NCBI GenBank assembly: GCA_003818675.1
Contig: RPPD01000189.1
Span: forward strand, 1-5,412
Reading direction: 5' to 3'
DNA length: 5,412 nucleotides
DNA from: Spirochaetaceae bacterium
Lineage (GTDB): Bacteria > Spirochaetota > Spirochaetia > SZUA-6 > RPPD01
In this document: one piece after another, positions 1-5,412 of the stretch
Layout of the letters: every line of letters starts with the position of its first letter
Numbering within the stretch: the first letter of the stretch is position 1
Notes under the pieces: model-generated
What the model was told of the DNA's origin: nothing
Databases searched by the model: none
The model's input: only the letters and a program-made list of their open reading frames with translations
Translations under genes and position numbers: made by a program

Positions 1-823
1 ATTTCATTATGATTGGTATATACGGGAAGGCATTCTCATTAAACGAGGCTTTGGAAAGTTTCTCAACCTCAGGAACCAAAAAGTAATTGATGCCATTCTC
101 GTTTAGGACCGATATCAGGTTTTCAACATCCTTGCGGGAAATTGATTTGCAGAGAAAAAAAATCACCTCTCCTGTCTTATTTCCAAAAAGCAGATCTTTA
201 CTTTTGTTCGCCGGGATATTTCTCTCTTCACGGTTTTTTCCTTTGAACAGCCACGAGGACCCTCTCCGGAAGAGCCTTCCCTGGTAAATGCGCGTGACTT
301 CACCGTCAAACCATGTCAGGGGGAATCTTTCATCCGGATCGCCTATTACCATGACATTTTTCTTGAGATAACCAAGGCCTATGAGGTGGTAGATCCATGC
401 AGTCTGGAGGAAAAATAGAAGCAGGAAACATATCATGTCTATTATGACGATGACCAGGGCCAATGCAAGGTATCGTTCAAAGGGCGCAAGGTTGATCACT
501 GGCGCTCCAGCCACGCGCAGCAGGGACAATCCGCAGATGCTTGCGATTGCACCAGCCACTATCAAAACCGTATATGACAGACTCTTCAGGACAATCTGTC
601 GGCCGAAATTGAGAAAATAAAAGTAGTCATATACATAGAGGCTTGACCATATGATGAAAAAATAGGCCACGCACAGGAAAACATGCACCATTAGAAAAAA
701 CAGCGGGTTCAGGCTGAAAGCAAACCTGTCAGCAACAGGGTCAATGCAGAGCAGGTTTATGACCAACAGCAGAATAATATGGATTATTGCGGCAAAGATG
801 AATTTTCCCAATTTGCTTCTCAA
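1..823 (-). CDS. Polyprenyl-phosphate sugar-1-phosphate transferase (initiating glycosylphosphotransferase), N-terminal part; runs off left edge
   Basis: Open minus-strand frame of 274 codons with no stop before the window edge. Four hydrophobic segments lie near residues 8-27, 36-59, 78-102 and 118-148. A soluble part follows that resembles the CoA_binding_3 domain of WbaP/WcaJ-type enzymes: beta strand NVMVIGDPDE (156-165), strand EVIFFLCKSISRKDVENLI (219-237), NYFLVPEVEKL (246-256) and IPIIMK (269-274). That last motif normally sits just before the catalytic Bac_transf domain, which would be outside the window. Family role: transfer of a sugar-1-phosphate to undecaprenyl phosphate in the inner membrane, the first step of repeat-unit synthesis. 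A TAA lies five codons upstream of the chosen TTG at 823, and no ATG occurs before residue 45, which would lose the first helix. TTG 823 has AAGAGG six bases upstream; TTG 811 is the alternative. The nucleotide-binding-like domain lacks GxGxxG, which argues against a CapD/PglF dehydratase. The sugar specificity cannot be read. Confidence 0.78.
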   Translation of the reverse strand, partial: MRSKLGKFIFAAIIHIILLLVINLLCIDPVADRFAFSLNPLFFLMVHVFLCVAYFFIIWSSLYVYDYFYFLNFGRQIVLKSLSYTVLIVAGAIASICGLSLLRVAGAPVINLAPFERYLALALVIVIIDMICFLLLFFLQTAWIYHLIGLGYLKKNVMVIGDPDERFPLTWFDGEVTRIYQGRLFRRGSSWLFKGKNREERNIPANKSKDLLFGNKTGEVIFFLCKSISRKDVENLISVLNENGINYFLVPEVEKLSKASFNENAFPYIPIIMK

Positions 824-829
824 AAAACG

Positions 830-835
830 CCTCTT
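830..835 (-). promoter_or_regulatory. Ribosome binding site deciding a TTG start
   Basis: AAGAGG on the minus strand, six bases before TTG at 823. Only TTG codons (823, 811) and other weak starts lie between the in-frame upstream TAA and the first membrane helix, so this site is the main support for TTG 823. An ATG at 839 lies in a different frame and leads to a short ORF that closes at TGA, so it is not the start. Confidence 0.5.
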
Positions 836-840
836 GCATT

Positions 841-869
841 AATATATGACAATATGTCCAAAATATCAA
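841..869 (-). promoter_or_regulatory. Sigma-70-like promoter for the sugar-phosphate transferase gene
   Basis: On the minus strand, TTGATA (plus 864-869) and TATATT (plus 841-846) are separated by exactly 17 bases. Each hexamer matches the consensus at five of six positions. Transcription would start near 834, leaving a very short leader if translation begins at TTG 823, and about 23 bases if it begins at TTG 811. The assignment rests on consensus match and position only; AT-rich intergenic DNA gives chance matches. Confidence 0.45.
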
Positions 870-874
870 ATAAT
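846..874 (+). promoter_or_regulatory. Sigma-70-like promoter for the Wzi-like gene
   Basis: ATGACA (846-851) and AATAAT (869-874) are separated by 17 bases; each is a five-of-six match. The predicted start near 881 gives a leader of about 44 bases before ATG 925. The two elements interlock with the opposite promoter: each -10 hexamer shares one base with the other promoter's -35 hexamer. A small palindrome, GACAATATGTC (848-858), overlaps this -35 and lies in the spacer of the opposing promoter. Confidence 0.42.
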
Positions 875-924
875 TGATTGTTGCTTGTAAACTCGGAAAA
901 AACACATTAAAGTTGTAGAAGAAT

Positions 925-1986
925 ATGAAAATATTGCGCGTTCTTTTCCTGCTGCTGGTTTTCCCGGTTCCTGTTCTAATGGCGGATTTGCATCTGTCGG
1001 TGGATGTGAATGATCCAGCGTACATGATCCTCGAAATGGCTGAAATCAAGGGCGCAATTTACTCCCTTTCCAGGGTCAAACCCTATACCGCGGAAACCAT
1101 TTACAGCCTGCTGTCGCGCGCACAGTCAAAACAGGGACTTTTTTCTGCAGATGAGTCTGCAATCCTTGGCAGAATTATCCAGGACCTTGAGGAACGCTTT
1201 CCCGGTCTTCCCGGAAATCCTGCAGCAACGGACCCGGTTCAACTTAATCCTGTTTACCCCGGGCCTGTGCGCCTGGGCTTTTGGGAAGAATCCCTCTTCC
1301 AAATAAACGCCAATAATCCAAAAAACTGGCACATGTACAATGCCCTGCGTTTTTTTATGGCAGGCGATGTGGGAGACTTTCTCTCCTGGTACGGCAACGT
1401 AGGTTTTACGTATGACAAGGTTGGCCCGGATTCCTTTGCCCCATATTCCTTTACAAAGGAATGGGACGGATTTCACATAGGTTTTGGTGAGCCCAGATAC
1501 AGCATGGACGGTGTGGAGCCAATCCCGTACTTGAGTTTTATCCTGGAAAACGAGATCACCGCGGAGTTTTTTGAAAACTCGCTCACATTCAAGTTCGCGA
1601 GATACAGGCGGGACTGGAGCATAGGCGATGGAAGTCTCCTGCTCTCAAAAACAGCACGGCCGTTTGAGGGATTTGATTTCTCTGCCAGGCTCGCAGACTG
1701 GATTTCACTTTCCTATACAGTCGGCTCCCTCGGGAACTGGATGGAAGAGAACCAGATAGACTCCGATGATGACCTTTCCTCCCAGAAGATGTTCACGGCC
1801 CAGATACTCGAATTTTTCCCATTCACGTGGCTGTCATTCTCGGCAGCCTCTTCAGCTGTCTGGGGAAAACGGTTTGAACTGGGTTACTTGAGTCCGCTTA
1901 TGTATACGCTTCTGCACCAGAATCTGCATGGAGACATGGACAATGTCATGCTTGAGCTCGAGGCAGAAGCATTTTTGCTGGGATAA
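925..1986 (+). CDS. Capsule-assembly Wzi-like outer-membrane protein, N-terminal two thirds, ended by an in-frame stop
   Basis: 353 residues. Residues 1-20 form a signal peptide (basic MKILR, hydrophobic LFLLLVF core, likely cleavage after VLMA). Residues 25-95 look helical, with a KPYTAETIYSLL stretch (52-63), like the periplasmic helical part at the start of Wzi-family proteins. From about residue 115 the sequence alternates polar and aromatic residues as a beta-barrel does. Recognisable stretches are FARYRRDWSIGDGSLLLS (224-241), ARPFEGFDFS (244-253) and ELGYLSPLMY followed by GDMDNVMLEL (318-345), which recall the DN-containing segment of the Wzi family. Known role of Wzi: anchoring or ordering capsule polymer at the outer membrane. 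TAA at 1984-1986 stops the frame in mid-barrel; the same frame then continues with matching family sequence to 2631. ATG 925 has only a weak, close AGAAG upstream. The family call rests on pattern recognition, not alignment. The truncated product probably does not assemble. Confidence 0.68.
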   Translation: MKILRVLFLLLVFPVPVLMADLHLSVDVNDPAYMILEMAEIKGAIYSLSRVKPYTAETIYSLLSRAQSKQGLFSADESAILGRIIQDLEERFPGLPGNPAATDPVQLNPVYPGPVRLGFWEESLFQINANNPKNWHMYNALRFFMAGDVGDFLSWYGNVGFTYDKVGPDSFAPYSFTKEWDGFHIGFGEPRYSMDGVEPIPYLSFILENEITAEFFENSLTFKFARYRRDWSIGDGSLLLSKTARPFEGFDFSARLADWISLSYTVGSLGNWMEENQIDSDDDLSSQKMFTAQILEFFPFTWLSFSAASSAVWGKRFELGYLSPLMYTLLHQNLHGDMDNVMLELEAEAFLLG

Positions 1987-2631
1987 GCCAAGTATTATTT
2001 CTGTTTTTTCGCCGACGAAATGGAATTGGCGTCCATGGATGAGTTTTTCAAACGGCCCAGGAGCATGGTGGCAATACAGGCGGGAACCAGGGTTTTGATC
2101 CCATGGCTCCCGTTCACCATGTTCACATTCCAGTACACAAAGATAGAACCCTTTGTTTATGCCCACTATCCTGAAAACCGCATTTCGTCCTCCAGGTATG
2201 ATGTGGACATGAGCTATACGCATGACGGAGAAAACCTGGGTTATGCACTTCCACCCAACTCGGACGAGTTTCTTGCAAAACTGGATACCGTGTTCACAAA
2301 CGGTATCCAGGCTTCCCTCTCCTACAGGCTCATCCGCCACGGAACAAATACATATAATCCCGCAATCCCGCTCATTTATGGGGATGTGAACGCATGGTTT
2401 GATTACGATATGGTGGACGCCTACCCGGACAAAAGATTCCTGTCGGACGGATACTATGACTGGAACAATGTGATCACCATTTCAGGCACATGGAAAATTC
2501 CCGGGACTCCGGTTACAGTGAGTCTCTCCTACAGTTTCTGCCACACATTCTGGGATATGAATGAAACAGGAGTGGCACAGATTGACACGCAGCTCAAAAA
2601 TATTTTTTCAGTCAGGGTCCGGGTGTTTTGA
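1987..2631 (+). pseudogene. C-terminal remainder of the Wzi-like barrel, in frame after the stop; nominal ORF 2020-2631
   Basis: The frame of the gene ending at 1986 continues without a further stop for 214 codons. It begins AKYYFCFFADEM, which reads like the strand after the DN segment in Wzi-type barrels. Barrel-like strands follow, including IEPFVYAHYPENR, YTHDGENLGYALPPNSDE (recalling a Wzi-family signature near the end) and QASLSYRL. The last residues are FSVRVRVF, ending in Phe as expected for a BAM-targeted barrel. The first ATG is at 2020, without a convincing Shine-Dalgarno sequence, and its 203-residue product would have no signal peptide, so independent function is unlikely. I read 925-2631 as one gene of about 567 codons broken by a single nonsense codon. 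It could also be annotated as a separate hypothetical CDS at 2020-2631. The 3' end overlaps the convergent methyltransferase gene by 20 bases. Confidence 0.66.
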
Positions 2632-3418
2632 CAATCTCAATAAAAGCCATTGAAGACAGATTGCTGAAACCGGGCATAATGCGCAACAATACATCGTCCA
2701 GTTTTTTCAACAGGATGCACACCATTTTTTGAAATGCATTGAGTTTTTTTGTCGCATGACCCCGGGCGAACAGGCGGCTGAAGGAACTCAGCACGACATG
2801 TTCACTCAGCGAAAGGCTCCCGAAAACGGATTTCATGAATTCAATTTCTTTTTTCGTCAGGAAGTGCTCAAAATAGCACTTGTTCCACCGTGTATTTATA
2901 AAACGCAAAAGGTTTATGAAAGGATTCCAGGCCAGCGGTTCGACAAAAAGCGCCTTGCCGCCGGGCTTCAATACCCGCGCGAGTTCCCTTAACCCGGCAG
3001 GCTGGTTTATGAGGTGATGAATGCAATCGTTTCCCGTCAGAATATCAAAAGAACCGTCTTCATAGGCCAACGTGCGCACATCCATTACATCAAACCTGAT
3101 TTTATCGGCTACACCCGAAAGCATGGCTGATTCCACGGCTATACCGATGGCCGTTTCGGAAAAATCAAAACCGCATACGTCTTTTCCGTTGAGAGCCAGC
3201 CAAATTCCCAATGCTCCAACGCCGCACGCGCAGTCGAGTATTCTTTTGCCTTCAGACTTCAACAATGCGTCAAATTGTCTCTTTACCTGATAGCACCGGA
3301 TATTGTTACCGCCGTTTTCGATGAGGCGGGCATATTTGTCATACAGATAATCCTTATTGTCAGCCCTGGCTTTCCAGTTCACACTGTACTGGCTGTCAAA
3401 AAAATCTCTTTCGCTCAT
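2612..3418 (-). CDS. Class I SAM-dependent methyltransferase of the polysaccharide cluster
   Basis: 268 residues, Methyltransf_11/25-type Rossmann fold. The SAM-binding glycine loop is ILDCACGVGALGI (60-72). The acidic residue at the end of strand 2 is D85 in VCGFDFS. The strand 3 end FDVMDVRTL (109-117) should contact adenine. FDILTGNDCIHHL (124-136) is the strand 4 region, and LKPGGKALFVEP (150-161) is the conserved post-motif hairpin. Residues 180-268 are a variable tail that probably shapes the acceptor site. Family role: methyl transfer from S-adenosylmethionine in the cytosol; here a sugar hydroxyl or chain end is a plausible acceptor, by context only. ATG 3418 overlaps the TGA of the upstream ligase/polymerase gene (ATGA), and GAGGGA lies 12 bases upstream, so translation is probably coupled. 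It is the last gene of the minus-strand set. Lipid or quinone methylation cannot be excluded. Confidence 0.82.
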   Translation of the reverse strand: MSERDFFDSQYSVNWKARADNKDYLYDKYARLIENGGNNIRCYQVKRQFDALLKSEGKRILDCACGVGALGIWLALNGKDVCGFDFSETAIGIAVESAMLSGVADKIRFDVMDVRTLAYEDGSFDILTGNDCIHHLINQPAGLRELARVLKPGGKALFVEPLAWNPFINLLRFINTRWNKCYFEHFLTKKEIEFMKSVFGSLSLSEHVVLSSFSRLFARGHATKKLNAFQKMVCILLKKLDDVLLRIMPGFSNLSSMAFIEIVKTPGP

Positions 3419-4797
3419 TTTCGGCCAGACTCCCTCAATCCGGGTTCGTGAGTCCCCTGCCGGTAGATCACAGCAGACAATCCCACTACTGCAAACAGGA
3501 AAATAGCGGCCGGCGGCGCTGCAAAAACAGGGTCCGCTATACTCTCTACAATTCCCTTCACCACGACCATCAAGGCACCAAGGTGAAAAGCCCTTAACAG
3601 TGGCTCATGCGTGTTCCGAATGTGGTTGGCAAGCATCTTTATGAAAATAGCCAAAATTGCCAGGTACAGCGCAAATCCCAGATAACCTGTTTCACCCACA
3701 ATCATTGGCCAGAATGTATCAGTGATGAAGTTAGGCTTTTCCCGCGTCATGCCGTGTATGGTTGACAGGCCATACTTTTCATAGATCGGACTGTAGAAAA
3801 TACTGCTCAAATGGCTTCCATAGCGTCCCATTCCCGCACCCAGAGGAAAGCTGTCCCGTGCCACATCAAAGCTTTTCAGATACAGCGCGTTCCTGGCAAT
3901 CTTCATGTAGTCTTCCGAGCTCACATAAACGTTCATCTTGGTCTGGAAAAGGTCCAGGAGTGCATCCCCCATAAAGATGATGCCAAAAATCAACAGCGGG
4001 ACAAGCAGGGCCAGTATCACCAAACGCTTTTTTCCGGTTATGAAAAAGAGGCTTACAAGCAGTCCCACGAAAAGGCCAATGAGAGACCTCGCCCTCATGG
4101 AAAAAAAACAGCCCATGAAGAACAGCAGGCCCGCCAGGAGGTAAAAGCTTTTCATCCTGATCATGGCAAAGGCAAAGCAGAAAAGGGCCAGAAAACTCAT
4201 GAACCAGGCAAAAACTCCGGGATGGATGAAAAGGGATTTGATCGAAGGAATGGAAAACCTGTATTCAACGAACATGTCATTGCCTGTAAGCCTGCGGAAA
4301 GCTGCCGGGAAAAGCAGGTCAATAAAGCCAAATGCAAGGAAAATCATGCCAACCACAAAGAATATCTTCACATAGGAGTGGAACATCTGCCTGGAGAGGG
4401 GAAGGTTGTAGAAAAGGTAAAATACCATGAATCCCTTGATATAGATCACAAACTGGGAAACGATGATGAATGCTCCAACCTGGTGGACAATGCTGGAGAC
4501 AATTGCCAAAAGCAGAAAGACAATCAGCGGAATGTCCACAGGTGTTCTGTAAATATTTCTTCTCTGCACAATGCGTGACAGTACAAGAAGAATGAAAAGA
4601 AACAGGGGTATTGCTTCATCCGTATATTTCACAATCGAATGAAGCAGGCCGCTGTTCTGGAGGTTTAACGCCAAAAGATCCTGTAAAAGCAGAAAAATGC
4701 CCAGGGCTGCCAGAAAATGGTGCAGATACCTCGCCTGCGACAGATGGGCTTCGCGGTTTTCCTGAAACCTTTGGAGCTTTTCAAAAAAGGCTTTCAT
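3415..4797 (-). CDS. O-antigen ligase/polymerase family membrane protein (Wzy/WaaL-like)
   Basis: 460 residues, with about 11-12 membrane helices: roughly 28-44, 61-77, 88-106, 108-130, 141-163, 192-213, 217-234, 236-253, 258-277, 360-388, 404-422 and 428-446. The Wzy_C-like core spans about 190-385. It includes HPGVFAWFMSF (192-202), RARSLIGLFVGLL (235-247), a large presumed periplasmic loop (278-359) with FPLGAGMGRYG (317-327) and H348, then ITDTFWPMIVGETGYLGF (358-375). That last stretch resembles the EtGxxG motif at the end of the loop in this family. Known role: glycan transfer from undecaprenyl diphosphate on the periplasmic face, either polymerising repeat units or ligating chains to an acceptor. 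Sequence alone does not separate the two; an exopolysaccharide or capsule polymerase is favoured by its neighbours. The start lies 17 bases inside the upstream glycosyltransferase gene and has a poor Shine-Dalgarno sequence, which suggests coupled translation. The end overlaps the methyltransferase start by four bases. Confidence 0.83.
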   Translation of the reverse strand: MKAFFEKLQRFQENREAHLSQARYLHHFLAALGIFLLLQDLLALNLQNSGLLHSIVKYTDEAIPLFLFILLVLSRIVQRRNIYRTPVDIPLIVFLLLAIVSSIVHQVGAFIIVSQFVIYIKGFMVFYLFYNLPLSRQMFHSYVKIFFVVGMIFLAFGFIDLLFPAAFRRLTGNDMFVEYRFSIPSIKSLFIHPGVFAWFMSFLALFCFAFAMIRMKSFYLLAGLLFFMGCFFSMRARSLIGLFVGLLVSLFFITGKKRLVILALLVPLLIFGIIFMGDALLDLFQTKMNVYVSSEDYMKIARNALYLKSFDVARDSFPLGAGMGRYGSHLSSIFYSPIYEKYGLSTIHGMTREKPNFITDTFWPMIVGETGYLGFALYLAILAIFIKMLANHIRNTHEPLLRAFHLGALMVVVKGIVESIADPVFAAPPAAIFLFAVVGLSAVIYRQGTHEPGLRESGRK

Positions 4798-5412
4798 ACT
4801 GCTTTACCATTTTCTGCAAATCCAGATTTCTAGCGGTTTCTTTTCCGGAATCCCCAAGTTTTTTTCCAAGGCTTCTGTCCTCCCTGATGCGCTGCATGGC
4901 TTTTAAAAGCGAACTCTCGTCATTAACAGGTACTAGTATTCCGTTTTTTCCATTTATGATCAATTCCCGCGGGCCGTGCGGACAGTCCGATGAAACGACC
5001 GGAACTCCTGTTGCCATTGCTTCAAGCAGAACATTCGGGTATCCCTCAAAAGTGGAAGAGAGCACAAACACGTCAGAGGCCGCAATATATTTCCAGGGAT
5101 TTTCCCTGTATCCTGGGAGGCTGACGCGATCAGCCACTCCCAGTTTCTCTGCGAGGGATGCGAGTGCTTCCATCTCCTCCCCGTATCCGATTATTGCGAG
5201 TTGGGCGCCACTGTTGTCAGGAAGTCGGGCGAAGGCATTTATCAGTAACTGGAAGTTCTTCTGGGGAGTGAGTCTGCCGCCTGAAATGATCCTGAAAGCC
5301 CCGGGATTGCGGAAGACATCCCCCTCTTCAATAGTATCTCTGCAAAGCTTTTCCGTTTTTTCAAAATCAATCCCATTGGTTATCACCCTGATCTTTTCAG
5401 GCCTTATCTTTA
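4781..5412 (-). CDS. GT4 family glycosyltransferase, C-terminal part; 5' end off the right edge
   Basis: About 209 residues are visible, comprising the C-terminal Rossmann domain (Glycos_transf_1) of a GT-B retaining glycosyltransferase. The frame is open to the right edge, where it reads KIRPEKIRVITNGID. This is the typical interdomain NGID junction, so the GTG at 5386 is an internal Val and not the start; roughly 150-190 residues are missing. Numbered from that Val, visible motifs are GGRLTPQKN (36-44; R38 and K43 are the usual donor-diphosphate contacts), LAIIGYGEE (63-71) and VSLPGYRENPWKYIAASDVFVLSS (88-111, written in part). The EX7E motif is E114 and E122 in FEGYPNVLLEAMATG, followed by DCPHGPRELI (134-143). 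Role: adds one sugar from a nucleotide-sugar donor to the lipid-linked repeat unit in the cytosol. Donor and acceptor are not readable. It is the first visible gene of the minus-strand set and overlaps the next gene by 17 bases. Confidence 0.9.
   Translation of the reverse strand, partial: KIRPEKIRVITNGIDFEKTEKLCRDTIEEGDVFRNPGAFRIISGGRLTPQKNFQLLINAFARLPDNSGAQLAIIGYGEEMEALASLAEKLGVADRVSLPGYRENPWKYIAASDVFVLSSTFEGYPNVLLEAMATGVPVVSSDCPHGPRELIINGKNGILVPVNDESSLLKAMQRIREDRSLGKKLGDSGKETARNLDLQKMVKQYESLF

Noticed and set aside
87..620. Two short plus-strand open frames (87-287 and 435-620)
   Set aside because: Both are antisense to the sugar-phosphate transferase, whose frame is continuous and shows membrane helices and a domain pattern.
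848..858. GACAATATGTC palindrome as a firm operator
   Set aside because: The arms are only four bases, which is common by chance in AT-rich DNA. It is mentioned with the promoters but not listed as a separate site.
741..1049. 102-codon minus-strand open frame spanning the divergent promoter region
   Set aside because: It overlaps both the Wzi-like signal peptide region and the first helix of the sugar-phosphate transferase in a different frame, with no recognisable product.
1984..1986. Alternative genetic code or recoded TAA
   Set aside because: All other visible stops are TGA and behave as stops at expected gene ends, and no TAA occurs within the other recognised coding frames. A nonsense change or sequence error is simpler.
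1852..2340. 162-codon minus-strand open frame across the split of the Wzi-like gene
   Set aside because: It lies opposite barrel-coding sequence that has family-like motifs in the plus frame; its own product shows no recognisable fold and no ribosome site was seen.
2597..2609. A-run/T-run stretch near the end of the Wzi-like gene as a terminator
   Set aside because: It lies inside coding sequence, has no GC stem, and the A/T palindrome is too weak for an intrinsic terminator.
3811..4578. 255-codon plus-strand open frame rich in Lys, His, Glu and Gln
   Set aside because: It is antisense to the Wzy/WaaL-like gene. Its hydrophilic composition is what results from reading hydrophobic membrane codons backwards, and no domain is recognisable.

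Overview
The window is part of a surface-polysaccharide (capsule, exopolysaccharide or O-antigen) locus of a diderm bacterium. Gram-negative architecture is indicated by an outer-membrane beta-barrel of the Wzi type, with a signal peptide at its start and a C-terminal Phe at its end. Base composition is moderate. A spirochaete would fit, but this is a weak inference and no marker gene fixes the taxon.

Layout. (1) Positions 823 to 1, minus strand: 5' part of a membrane-anchored initiating sugar-phosphate transferase. It has four N-terminal membrane helices and a CoA_binding_3-like domain; the catalytic domain lies beyond the left edge. (2) Positions 824-924: short divergent intergenic region with two good sigma-70-like promoters facing opposite ways and overlapping. 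(3) Positions 925-2631, plus strand: a Wzi-like outer-membrane capsule-assembly protein, interrupted by one in-frame TAA at 1984-1986. The N-terminal piece (925-1986) holds the signal peptide, the periplasmic helical part and the first part of the barrel. The remainder (1987-2631) carries on in the same frame and holds the last barrel strands. (4) Positions 5412 down to 2612, minus strand: a tightly overlapping set of three genes, transcribed as a GT4 glycosyltransferase (5' end off the window), then an O-antigen ligase/polymerase family membrane protein, then a class I SAM-dependent methyltransferase. The set converges on the Wzi-like gene, with a 20-bp overlap of coding ends.

How the parts fit (inference from family roles). 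The sugar-phosphate transferase loads the first sugar onto undecaprenyl phosphate. GT4 enzymes extend the repeat unit in the cytoplasm, and the methyltransferase may modify a sugar or cap the chain. The Wzy/WaaL-type protein polymerises or ligates chains on the periplasmic side. The Wzi-like barrel would hold or organise polymer at the outer surface. No export (Wza/Wzc) or flippase (Wzx) gene is visible here.

The most notable feature is the split Wzi-like gene. Neither half looks able to work alone: the first lacks the barrel end and its terminal aromatic residue, the second lacks a signal peptide. I see no RNA genes, CRISPR arrays, insertion sequences or attachment sites, and nothing that looks like a wholly new system.
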